Notes under the pieces: model-generated
Database searches by the model: none
Told to the model about the DNA's origin: nothing
What the model saw: the letters and a program-made list of their open reading frames with translations, nothing else
Part shown: one piece after another, positions 1 through 11,435 of the stretch
Numbering within the stretch: the stretch's first letter is position 1
How the letters are laid out: each line of letters starts with the position of its first letter
NCBI RefSeq assembly: GCF_001039355.2
Contig: NW_019774859.1
Span: 186,001-250,000, forward strand
DNA length: 64,000 bases
Direction: 5' to 3'
Source of the DNA: Lingula anatina
Lineage: Eukaryota; Brachiopoda; Lingulata; Lingulida; Lingulidae
Translations under genes and position numbers: made by a program

Positions 1-3000
1 AGGGGGGGGCGGCATAAACATAACGAACATGATAACAATATCATTGAACAAAATATGGTCTAAGAAGGAACACACCTTGCTAATTAGCGACGTGAATATT
101 CAAATAAATCTCAAAATAATATTGAAACATGTAACGACCCTTTCTTTGCACAATGTGCCGCGTGAGTTAAAACACTGGGCAGCAGGGTTCCTAAAACCGC
201 ACATGCTACATTTGTGAAAATTAACAAGCCACGCTGATTTTCGATTTCAACCTTCCTTTTCACCAAACATACTGGCAAATCTAAACTAAACTAAAAAAAA
301 AAAACAGCTGTCCTCACACAATCGAGTCCAAGACTGTTTACCTACCTTGATATCTGTCAAAACAGCTGATAAAAATTGTGTTATTGGAAGGTGACACATT
401 TATCAGCTGTGCACGGATAGCGTCCCTACAAAGCATTTCAGTAATCTTATTAAAATAGCTGCCATCGAGACGTTTATACTTACTTGGTTTCGTTAAATAG
501 AACCCCCTAGTAAATGTTGTAATGACTCAGTGTTCATTATTTGACTGCCCTACAATTAACGAAATGTGACACCACTGAGACATAAAAAAGTCACTTGTCT
601 TGTGGTCTAAATTCTAACATATGCGCATTTTTGCTATATAACTAGCGAACGGTGCAACCAACAGAAAAGAGGGATGGCAAAGTTATATCAACATATATTT
701 CGCACTCACACACGCACTTGATAGACGCTTGTGTTGAGCTTATCGAACGTGTCCTAAACTATTTACCTGCCTTGAGTTCTGTCAAAACAGCTAATAAGAA
801 ATTGCGTTCTTGGAAGGTGTCACATTTATCAGCTGTGCATGGACAGTACCTCTACAAAACATTTAAGTAATTTTATCAAAATAGCTGACATCGAGTCTTG
901 TAGGTCTTGGTAGGCCAACAACACCTTGCAGCCAGTTATAATTGCGAATATTCAAAATCTCTCTCTCTCTGTCTCTCTCTCCCCCTCTCTATTTCTCTCT
1001 CTCTCTCTCTCTCTCTGATGACTCAGTAGTTACGCTTTATAATTTACGAGATATGGACTAGGTATGTTTGCCATCGATTAACGTAACAACTGCGCTTTCT
1101 CTCTATCAAACGTGTCCTTGATCCGTATAACTCCATACAGCAAGTTATTTTTAAACTTTCTTGGAAGGCGCAAATGATACACGCGGCGTACCAACGCGGA
1201 GTGTAAAAACTGGGGGAGGATCCAAGCAATATTTTATGTGTCGCTTGTTCATGCAGAATGTGGACGCTTAACCCCTCGGTCCCACTCCTTGACTCCAACC
1301 GGGAAAAAATAAGACGCAGGTTATTTCGATCAAGACCCGAAGAATTTTTTCATTGGACTTCCCTCTGTCGAACTGCACTCGTTATTAAGACCAGCGCATT
1401 TTTACTTATTAAATTTTATTCATTTTTGGTGGGCACGTAATTTGCAAATTAATACATAAAGTGAATGTTAACCTTGCACAAAGCACACAAGTGGCCATTG
1501 TTGTCATACGACAACTAAAACGTTATATAACAGCTAGGGCAGGCATGTTAGCTATTTAAGTGACTGAATAGGATTGAAGGTGACCCTTTTTTACAGGGAA
1601 GGCGGGTATTGATCTGGTGGCACTGCGACGTACGTGTCACTTTTTGCTATCACAGTACCGTCAAACTGGGATCACTGCATTGCTTCCACTTGGTCAAGTT
1701 TCGACATGTGTCAGAGGCTCCTGCCTCCCCCCTCCCCCTCCCCCGCACACACGGACACAAACTGATCAAATCAAGATGGAGCCCACGCTCAGTACGTGTG
1801 TATAAAAAGCATATCTGTGAAATAGTTTTCTCATTTTTAATCTGTTGAAAGAATTCCATCAATCATAGGAGGTATCAGTATGAACAGAATCATTAAATTT
1901 ATGCTTACTAGTACACCATTGCGATAATTTTAGCGACAATAGGAAAAACAATCTGATCGGTTTTTCCATTGTTGCTAAAGATAGCAACAAAAGCCCCGGA
2001 TGACTTTTAATAAAAATCAAGTAGCATTTCAGTGTATACGCGTCCGTTTCAATCTCTAACTAAGGATGTATCACACACGTAGGCCTACACACACGCGCGC
2101 GCACGCACAAGCACATACAATTTTTGTGGGCAATCTGATTGTTTCTAAATATATTAAACTCTTGTATTTCTCACCGTCAAGAATTCTTTTTCTTACTAAG
2201 CAATACATTGTTTAGTCTAATATAGTATCTATAAGTTTTATGTTTGGAATGTGCTCATGTAAACTAAACCCTACTATAACGCTTAAACTGGGGGAATAAT
2301 TTATAAACAAATGCACGAAAAAGCATGCCCATGTGCACTACTATATAAATATATTGATGTGGCCCAACGTTAACCAGACAAGCGTGCGACCTACATATAC
2401 AGTCTCTGTATAGTATTTGGATTAAGTCAATATAACCCTACCACATGTACATACCCAGTATACACACTACTGGGTCGAATGACATTCATATTATATACAC
2501 TGATAACAGTAAGAGGACATTGCGAGTAAGCGACTGCGGTCACTTGACAATGTCCTCATATTTATATCAGTAGGCCTATTCTTACTTACATGTACGTGTA
2601 CTTAAACTTGGCTACAGATGTGTAAGACCGGTCTTCTGTATACCCACTTCTACAGCAACCATCACCACATCAAAAGAGGAGACCAGACGCTAGCGTTGAA
2701 ATATTTCATGGCGATAAGCTCGGAATCCTGGCTGTTAATGCGGGGTAAGTGTTCGGTGCGAGGGTCTGGTATTTCCAACCAACCCACTCAGTTGAAATCA
2801 GTTTGAGCATGCGTTGTTCAGTATAATTGGTTGAAATGGGGATTTTTTTACGTTGGGAAGACATTAACAGTAGCCCACATTCTATATGCCCAACTTACGT
2901 TGCAATAGCAGTTACAATTAATTTCGAGAAATATTGTGTAGATGATAAAAAAGAGCGGAATAAATGATATAAATTTTATAAATTTAATCACCACTACTAC

Positions 3001-3468
3001 AACTCTTCATGGCGTCTCTCGATATCTACCCAGCCGTGGTCTAACTGAACGCGCTTTGGAGATTACCCGGTAAACAAAAAAGGTATAGCCAGGTTTAACT
3101 TGGGATTTACTAATAAAAAAGGTAAAAATCAAATATTCATGTTAATAGATTGCAGTGACTAGGAGCTTAATTAAATTATTATCTTGCTAGAAATATAAAT
3201 CAATAGGGACAGGCCTCTAATTTAAACAATGAGTTTGACGCATATTCAATCCAAATAATAACAGTAGGGCCTAATAGTAAATCAGGATTTGGCATTGATG
3301 ACATTGATATGATTGATAAAAATCATATACCCCCACAGTCAGTATTTAAGACGCCCCCTCCCCTCTTTTTACATTTCGTGGAATTGGATTTTTCTGATAT
3401 CTAGATGTAGGCCTATAAAATTTTTCCTCGTCAGAGTAGGCAAAATGGGGATTCCCAAGACATCAGAA

Positions 3469-3490
3469 GCGCATGCGCGTGTATAAAAAT
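3469..3490 (+). promoter_or_regulatory. NRF1-type site plus TATA box (promoter, copy A)
   Basis: The palindrome GCGCATGCGC at 3469-3478 matches the NRF1 binding consensus, and TATAAAAAT follows at 3482-3490. The arrangement recurs at 47449-47470 and, diverged, at 52696. A non-coding exon and a splice donor lie about 95 bp downstream, so I read this as the core promoter of the gene spliced to 5463. NRF1 use is inferred from the motif only. Confidence 0.6.
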
Positions 3491-3511
3491 AGCAACACTG
3501 GAAATTTTGCT

Positions 3512-3585
3512 AAGGAGTAATAGGAAGTGTGAAAGAAAAAGCGCCATTGGTCTCTTATATGGACGAATTCGTCTTAGAAAGAGAG
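3512..3585 (+). other. Putative non-coding first exon (copy A)
   Basis: The stretch after the TATA box ends in GAGAG followed by the donor GTAATT at 3586. The start is approximate (about 25-30 bp after the TATA box). The next good acceptor is TTTGTTTCAG before 5463. The equivalent exon in copy B ends at 47565, and a diverged one ends at 52821. Confidence 0.45.
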
Positions 3586-3844
3586 GTAATTCCATGTCAA
3601 GTGTAAGGCGTTGAATTGTTGTGTTGTAGATCGACTATCGACGCAAGGCTAAATCCTAGAAATTATCTCGAAAGATCTTGAAAGTGGCTCGGGCCTACAA
3701 ATAGGTCAGTCGCTCTGTGAAGGTCGAATGCGCCTACTGATCAGGTGACTATCCGATCGTAATACAGAGTATATGGATCATAAATAACCCATGTCTTGTG
3801 CATGTTTTAAACGATAAAGCAATTTCATTTATTATATGTGTGTG

Positions 3845-3878
<34 letters not shown>

Positions 3879-5462
3879 GGACCCGTGCGTATATTTTTCC
3901 TTGCGGTTGTAGGCTATTTGTGCTTGAGGGATAGGGGAAAAGACATAATAAGGTAGGCTTATCCTAGCTACCTGTAGCAGACTAGGGCAAATTAACCATA
4001 ACGTGCGATATGCCTGCTATTGTGAGTGTTAAATTGCATTGTTTAGGGCCTATCCACCAACCACATCCACAGGCTACGCCCCTGCTTCGCTTATTTATTT
4101 TATTATGGATAGGCCTATATAGGCCTACTGGTATCCTACTGGGTAGACCAATAGGGACCTATCTTTGATGTTAAAATACAGCATGCCTATTTACATTAAT
4201 TTTAAGAAACATTCCATAAATGCGTGGTTTAGTATGCAATGAAAGAAGGGAGTTATTTAGAAAGCTATCGAGATGAATGATTAGTATGCCTACATCTCTG
4301 GTGGCTCCATGATTTTTCAAAAATCAACAGACGAGGTCAGATTAATTATATTATGAACTGGGTAGGGCCTATATGTAGGTACAGCTACGGTATTATTGTA
4401 TGGTTCTGTCCCCTTTATACATTTTTAAGGGAGGGGGGACTCCCAAATCTTGGGGGAGGGGAGGGGGGACTCCCAAAACCAAATGATTGTGCTGTACACA
4501 ATCCAGCTGAATACTAGTAAATGACGTCTTCATAAAATTAATTTCATAACCATGAATTATTTTTCTTGTTTTACATTATTTTGTGGATATAAAAGCTAGG
4601 GGGCAAATTGTCGGGAAACTGTCAGATATTTTATTTACTTATTCAACACCCTTTTTTGTATTAATTCAAAGCTACACAACATAAATAAGTAACATGAAGT
4701 AGGGCCTATATAGGCACAGAGATGTTGCATATTAAGCCTGTTGCGTTATTTTGTCCCCCACCCTGCAGCCCACAGCCCTGCTAATGCAAATTTCTTTTTA
4801 TACTAAAGTTTTGTTATTATTGTTTTTATACACTGTACATGTACACTGGGTAGACCCATCTTGGATATAAAACTGACATGCTTTAATCATTTTCATGGTA
4901 AAAACGTGGCCAATAAATTGTGTAATGTTCATTGTGTAATCAAGTTTGCTATAAAATGTTTGACTAACACTTCACTGGTGGCTCTAGAAGTTTGAAAAAC
5001 AAATAGATGAGGAGAGATTAATTGTAACATGTTAATGTGCCGGGTATGAACATAAGTGGGATGATTTTATGTTTTTGTCTCGTTTATACTTTTTCGGCTT
5101 TTCGGAGAGGGGATGGGACAAGGGGGGGGGGGGCCCTAAACATCCGCCCTTGTGACTTTACGGTGCAAATTCAACTGAATAAATGACATGTCGTCATTAA
5201 AACTTCTTTCCCACCCATGACGTTTTTATATTGTTTTATTTTTTGTGATATATGTGAAAAAGTTAAAAGCAACGGTCGACAGAACTGACTATTCTGATTG
5301 TTTTGTGTGATAATCAACACCAGTTTTGTTCAAAACTACATAAAATAATATTTTATAAGTCAAATTTAAAGTTGTCGAGGTAAACTTTGCAAGTCAAATA
5401 TTTTCATTTCAATTAGTTGGATGAAACTGCGCCTAAAAGTCGGAATGTTCATTTTGTTTCAG

Positions 5463-8460
5463 AAGACGCTGACTTCCCATTATGGAAACAGCCTTAGCCT
5501 GTAAAGTGTGGAAAGAGCAAAGCGGCCCTAAAGCCAGTGGGAAGAAGGTTGCACAGGAGGACTTCAGGACACTTTGTCTTTATTTCATTCTTATTGACAA
5601 GGACGGGAAATGTATACATGTAGGACTGACGTGTACGGGGACAAACAGCGACAGCACATGGGAAGAGGGTGTACCTGTCTCACTGGGAATGTGACCAATC
5701 CAGCCAGAGTCGGCCGTTGCCTTCACGTTCATGACGATGGCACTTGCAATTGGATCCTCATCGAGCTTAAAGAAACGTTCTTGAAAACAGGACAATATGA
5801 CATACAAACAGTTCCCTTTTCTGACGAATCGCCAACACAAGGTCGCCTCGCCATAAGAACTGCTTCCGATAAAGTTTCTTTTGGAAATGCAGGCGAGACA
5901 TACGGCTCCGATTGGTTTCAGGTGATACCATCAGAGGGCCCCGGATTTACGAAAAGCGACAGCGGTTCCATTGTGTGGGCGGAGACAACATCAGCCGTGA
6001 CCGCCCACCTGAGTGGTGTGATTGGCTATCACTCTCGACAGAGCCCTGTTGTGAAATCCCAAACGGCTCTCGTCTCTGGACTCAGCCAGTTTCTTTTGAA
6101 GGAAGGCAAAGAGATCGCCCAGCAATACGTCCTCATCCCGCGCCCCAAACCTGGTGAGTAATAAATTAATTTTATAAGCCAGTGACAAACAACATTTAAT
6201 CAGCAGTTGAATAGAGGCGAGATTAGGTACAAGGAAGCTTGCGTTATCAATTTTGTCTGCTTAACGCTATAGGATATTTCGTTCATTTCAGCTCATTTCT
6301 TAATTGAAAAGTCATTACAGCACGTTTTACTGAAACTTGTTTCCACATTGAGTTTACTAGTAGTTACAAAAAAGACAGCTGTTGAAAGCCGTGTGTGTGT
6401 GTGTACAGAGGAGTATGTTAAGTTTTTGGATATTGTGTCCCACGTTTATGACACGGTTCAAAACTACAAGGAATTATTGCAGAAACCTTTACCCCCGTTT
6501 TATCTGATTTAAGCCGGAATTATGACTTATAATAGAAATGTGAAGAAAAAAAAAACGTAATAAAATATCTCGGTTTCGAGCGATATCTATATCTACATAG
6601 TAGATAGTATTACTGCTGCTCTGGTGAGAATGAAAAAAACCTGCATGTAATCCCTAAATGTGCCTGTTGCATCACGAAGAGGAACGTGCTGCAGATTGTT
6701 TAAACTGAATATATAAGGAATGTGTTTTGGTTTATCATGTGTATGCAGTATTTTGTCTACATCCAAACCCCCAGACACTCCTGAAAAGATGTTTCATTTA
6801 TATAACTTTGACTTTTATTGACTGTACATTTATTAGGTGAAATAAATGAACAGCGGTTTTTCTTTCATTTTTTTAATTTTTTTATTTTAACCATGTATAT
6901 GTTTCATCGATGTGTCAAACATTTCCTCTTTTTGTCAATTTAGCTGCCCCGATTAATCCACCTTATTACACAGGCAGATGCCAAGGAGATGAGGTAAGTG
7001 ACCCTGTTATTATGTAACACCCCATTAATTACCTTGAACATGCTAATTTCCCGAAAAAAGTGTTATATACAGCAAAGAACAAATTCTTCACAAGCTTTAC
7101 ACTGATCATATTCAAACCGCACATAGGCCTAAAAGTTATTTATTAATTAGCCTCATGATAGTCACTGGGAATATAGAATTTCGATAGAGCTTATTTTTAA
7201 CCTCAATAAATAAATAAGTAAACAAACAATTAATTAAGAAACTAACACCACTATGGAATTGATTTGTGTATTCCTTTTATTTAGTACAAGAACGACTCCG
7301 AACCAAGAGGCCGTGCAATTATTATAAATAACGAGAGGTTTTTTGTGGATCGGCTTCCAAGACGCCATGGGACCCAAGCTGATGTAGATGCCCTAAGGGG
7401 ACTTCTTAGTAAACTTCATTATGATGTGGAAGTTATCAAAAACCTGGAAACAAATGTAAGTTCGTCAGAGAGTAGTTGCGCTAAAAATCTATAAACTTTA
7501 CCATAATATGTTCCGAAAACAGCTAATATTTTGTGCATGCCCCCTGGTTCTTAGAAATTATATAGGGCCTATATGCACATATTTATTTCACTAAATATCT
7601 TTATGTTCCTGTGATCATTTCAGCATATAAAGCTTCAGTTTGATTATTGTTCCTAGGGTTAAAATACTGCGGCCAATAATATAAAAAACGCTATAAGCGA
7701 GATTTTGCTAAACAGTCATGAGACAACTTATAAGTGTCCTCACTCTTGCAAATTACTTGGTGTTTTTGTCGCTCTCGGTTGTTTTATTTGTATTTGTTTT
7801 GTTTTACTAAAGGAAATAAAAGAGGAGATAGAACGAGAAAGTCAAAGGGAAGATCACAACAGATTTGATTCCTTCATCTTATTTCTACTGAGCCACGGTT
7901 CCAGGGGTGCTGTGTATGGTACAGATGGTGATCGTTTGCCCTACGACATGATAAAAAAACATTTTGAATAACAAAAACTGTCCAGGCCTGAGGGGAAAAC
8001 CGAAAATGATTTTTATTCAGGCATGCCAAGAAAGTGAGTAATGTGTGCAGCTTCAAACACAATGCACAAGCATTGATCTTCTGTTATATTGAGATGTGTG
8101 ATATGTAAATAAATTTAACATTTAGGGTTATAAAGGCATACGTTTGCCTGTCAGTGCTTTCCATTCAATATCGTAGAATGAAAGCATAAAATGATGGAGC
8201 TAAGTGCTCTGTAATATGGCCTATTTTACTTGATGACATGGCTGACATCTGTACAGCTTTATCGCAAATAATTTTACGCAAATATTCGATTCAACAGGGA
8301 TTCCGGGGCATTACCTGACGTACAAGCAGATCAACAACTGGGGCCAGTGCCGCAAACCGCTGACGTTGGGAATGTTGTACCGGATGCACCGCACGGATCA
8401 CCACAGCAATCGAATCAGCAGCTAGAGATGAGAAAATATCTAATACCAGATTTTGAATGA
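5463..8460 (+). pseudogene. Trypsin-like domain / caspase p20 fusion gene, frame-disrupted and lacking p10
   Basis: Exons: 5463-6150 (ATG 5482, donor GTGAGT), 6944-6993, 7285-7455, 7813-8033 or a few bases longer, and 8298-8460. Exon 1 encodes a trypsin-fold domain with the serine loop KSDSGSIVW. Its usual Asp strand reads NWILIEL and its His site reads GLTCTGT, so only the Ser of the triad is evident. Exons 3-4 encode caspase p20: RGRAIIINN, RHGTQADVD, the catalytic His in FLLSHGS and the catalytic Cys in IQACQ. The last exon gives an acidic linker and ends with KYLIPDFE then TGA, just where p10 should start. Two breaks are seen. The reading frame must change between about 5640 and 5694. An A7 run at 7953-7959 has one base too many for the caspase frame. 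It may be a pseudogene, a decoy, or a gene carrying assembly errors. Joining the last exon in the linker frame needs a donor GTAATG four bases past GTGAGT. Confidence 0.65.
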
Positions 8461-8648
8461 TCGTTTGTCATACCTGTAAACTAAGTTGATAACTGTTGAG
8501 AGAAACGGTGTCTTTTGGCACCTATTTTATCCGCATTTGTTATAAGAGAATTTGACCAATGCATCAACATTGCTCCTTCAATGTTTTATTTTTCGAAGTC
8601 AATATGAAGGCACCGCAGATTAAGGCTAAATTTTCCGCTAGGTTAACA

Positions 8649-8743
8649 AAGAGTTGTCGCAGATGACAACTGCACAGGGCGGAAAACAGACTTCAGTGAT
8701 GGATTGCAGCTTACGAGGGGATGTTTTCTTCAACGTAACTCAG
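8649..8743 (+). other. Orphan 5' exon paralogous to the first coding exon of the HEPN gene
   Basis: After an acceptor (CCGCTAG before 8641) an ATG at 8663 opens 27 codons that end at the donor GTAAGT (8744). The peptide starts MTTAQGGKQTSV and aligns codon for codon with the first coding exon of the HEPN gene at 48757-48838 (MSTVQGRKQASV). Its flanks (8421-8854) also align with 48470-48931. The HEPN body exon itself is absent here: a transposon begins at 8855, and the sequence after it no longer matches. Confidence 0.55.
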
Positions 8744-8854
8744 GTAAGTTTTATAGAAAATATATAAAGTTTGATTTATTTTCATTATTCAAACATGTCA
8801 TCTTAAGATATTATGCCAAGACTCAAAACGATTCTACACTTTACATGCACATGG

Positions 8855-9583
8855 GTATCAGGACAATTCCCCCCAACAATCCCCCGGACTATTCTCTATC
8901 CAGGACACTCCACCCCCTGGACGATTGCCCCCCTCCTCCAGAAGAACATATTGTAGCGGACCACGAGTAAAAACGAAGAAACACCGTTGGACATGACTGA
9001 CCGGGTAAACAAAAGAGGGGTACACAAATGATCTCACACAACCAGGAAACCCTTCATTGAATTAACTGTTACTTTGAATTGCTTCATTACTCCCCCTTGG
9101 TTAAGTAAGCCTTGAATCAAGGTGCATCTATAGGGGAAGTGGGGTAAACAGATATTCTCACTTATACAGGTATCCCTTTGATTTTCTGTCACTTTTACTT
9201 GCCTGACTACTATCCATCTACCCACTACCCACCACACTAAAAATATTCATAAAATTTGTTAACCTGTTCATCTGTTTACCCCACCTTTACCTTGAGAATA
9301 TGTGGTTACACTTTGATTAGATATTTAATAATACTTTCTCTACTTGTATTCAGTGAAAAAGGAAATTGTTATAATAATTTTTTTTAATGATTAAGTTATA
9401 TTATCACACTAAAAATATAAATGAAATTGATGAAATGTTTTGAACATTATACTCTTTACTTTGTATTTGTCTTAAATCTATATTCCTTGGGGGAGGGGGG
9501 GATCGACCGGGGGGGGGGAGTTGTCCAGGGGAGGGGATTGTCCGTGGAGGGATTGTCCGAGTGGAGGGGCTTGTCTTAGAATC
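8855..9583. mobile_element. Non-autonomous TIR transposon (hAT-like) with 8-bp TSD
   Basis: The element is flanked by a perfect 8-bp direct repeat GCACATGG (8847-8854 and 9584-9591). The paralogous site in copy B holds a single copy (GCACACGG, 48924-48931), which proves an insertion. The ends form an imperfect inverted repeat of about 90 bp made of GGACAATCCC-type subrepeats and poly-C tracts. An 8-bp TSD fits hAT. No transposase is visible. At 8952-8971 the interior carries the 20-bp string TGTAGCGGACCACGAGTAAA, identical to the outer LTR end at 56967-56986, so it may contain a nested LTR fragment. Confidence 0.7.
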
Positions 9584-9591
9584 GCACATGG

Positions 9592-10527
9592 TGGTATGAT
9601 TCAAAGACACATACTTGCAAATGCAGCCTGTTTAATTCCACACTGACACACAAGGGTAAACAGAGCAAAATAGAATAAATCAAGCTCACTCTCTCAAAGA
9701 AAGGCTAAAAGAGGTCAACAACTCACTAAAGCAAAATAAATAGACTATGGAGCAAAATGCCCAAGAAAAACTGACATGGACATTGTAACACCTTTCTTGT
9801 TTGCAGATTCTACAATAGGACAGGGGAGTTGTTGACCTCTCGTCAAACATGTCAAGTATGAGCCATGTTGGAAGCTGAAGTTTGAAGACTGTGGATACAA
9901 ATTGGAGACATTTATTGCTGCTGAAGACTGTCATAGTGAATGGTGACCATATTGAATTTTGTAGACATCAAAGCGGTTGAAAATATCAAAGAAACTAACT
10001 GAACTTTGAGTAAGGACTTGATATTTAAAAATGGTGTATTCAAGAAATACTTGATGCTTGTCCCAGACCCATTTATTGAAGTCCATTTCAGTCGCAGCCC
10101 ATCTTGAATTTATGACATTTTAATTCATCTTCGTGGTTTTGGCCAATACCTGTAAAAGTCTTAATAGCAAAATGAGACTGACATTCAAACAGATTAATTA
10201 AATATACATATGACTTTTTACAATTATCGTTTGATTTTGATTATTTTTCTTTTATTTATATTGGTGGTGTTACTCTGGATCAGTCTCTTATAGGTGAGAA
10301 CATGACGGTTTACATAACAGAGTCCAGTCAAATGCCATATTAAAATTTCTGTATAGACAAAAATTTTGTTTTAAAAATCTTTTAGAAAAACGTTGGTTTC
10401 TGACCGTATACAATGACACTTTGACTATGGGTGTTTATCTTTGTACACCAGATTAAACATTAAAAAATATTATGGGTGAAATCCAGTGCACCCAGAATAA
10501 AAAGTCCCTGTTGACCGAATGAAGCCT
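9592..10527. other. Intergenic, no gene recognised
   Basis: AT-rich sequence with only short, scattered reading frames and no splice-bounded ORF. Homology to copy B stops just after 9605. Confidence 0.6.
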
Positions 10528-11435
10528 CGGTCACAACCGGACGCACGAATTTCAGGATCGTAAGTCCCCTACGATTTTTGGGTGTTGCGGAGGCCGTGGA
10601 AGTCGCAGGGGTAGAGGAAAGTCTGCTTTGCGAGTCGCAAGGGCCACAGGAGATGTCCTTTCAAGCAGGGACGCTAATTGCAAGGAGCGATGGCCGTGGA
10701 AATTGTACTCATTTCTTGAGTTTGTCTTGCTGCCTGTGTACGTGGCACACACTCACCACTTACGAAGGAATGCAACGCACGGCGAAAGTAGTGCCCTTTT
10801 GCGTCAGTTTTGCATCACACTTGCCTCTCACGTTTGTGGTGACGTACTGACGGCGTACGTCAGTTTTGCTTCCTGTTCTCCTCTTCTTTCTTCTTCCTCC
10901 TCCCTTTTTTCTATTATGTAAGCTTCTTTCTCTTGCCTTTTGGAGGCATATTAGAAACTAAATTGAGCAACAATTTGAAATTTTTTAAAATTGATGTACA
11001 CGTTACACAGTCGACGTTTATTGTAAAGACACGAGCCTGCGTCGTGATAACGTCTTTTATACACCAGGCGTGGGGGTGACGCACGTGCGACGCATTCCCG
11101 GTGTGCTCTCGAATTTGTTCGTTAGTTGTGAGGGCGTGCGCCTTACTTAACACGCAAAGGGCACTTGCTCCTTCGTTGCTTGTGGAGTCCGTCTTGCACA
11201 ACGCGCGTCTCTCTTGTTAACTGCGTGCGTGGGGAGCAACTTACGCTTGCGGGTTCGATGTTCGCAGGTTATTCGTAGAATTTTTTGGACATGTCTAACA
11301 TACTTCATACGTGCTTACGGGCTCTCTGCGAACTCGAAATTGCATGATATGAGAAGGACTTGCGTGGGACGTGAGATTTTGCGCAAAATCTGGACGCAAA
11401 CAGCCCGTAAGAGCCCGTACGGTCGGTTGTGACCG
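10528..11435. mobile_element. 0.9-kb element with CGGTCACAACCG terminal inverted repeats
   Basis: CGGTCACAACCG at 10528-10539 is matched by its exact reverse complement at 11424-11435, with weaker similarity continuing inward. The interior is more GC-rich than its surroundings and contains no transposase-like frame. The short overlapping ORFs here are incidental. Superfamily is unassigned because no target duplication is clear. Confidence 0.55.

Larger units (their letters stand above)
1..4409 (+). repeat. Segmental duplication, copy A (direct repeat of 43898-48389)
   Basis: This block recurs in direct orientation about 43.98 kb downstream. The left half (1 to about 2040) is clearly diverged from its partner, with many substitutions and indels. 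From 2041 to 4409 I counted only about six differences from 46020-48389, including a T-run of 7 versus 8 at 2842 and single-base changes near 2042, 2961, 3023, 3141 and 3393. The block contains a CT-rich microsatellite (959-1016), a (TGCT)n run (3846-3876) and a 10-bp inverted repeat GAGGACATTG at 2513-2555. Near 370-430 and 790-860 an older internal repeat with the core CACATTTATCAGCTGTGC appears twice. Apart from the promoter and first exon I see no convincing gene here. Confidence 0.95.

Noticed and set aside
2616-2744. Exon-like ORF (acceptor CTACAG, donor GTAAGT) present in both duplication copies
   Set aside because: Conservation between copies means nothing because the whole block is nearly identical. 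It cannot be joined in frame to the 5463 exon, and the peptide matches no family I recognise.
3846-3876. (TGCT)n direct repeats considered as a CRISPR-like array
   Set aside because: Simple 4-bp microsatellite with no spacers, in an animal genome.
9404-9610. Pro/Thr-rich minus-strand ORF
   Set aside because: It lies in the C/G-rich terminal repeat of the 8855-9583 transposon.
10552-11201. Several overlapping ORFs near 10.5-11.2 kb
   Set aside because: They overlap on both strands inside a terminal-inverted-repeat element, with no family match and no consistent frame.
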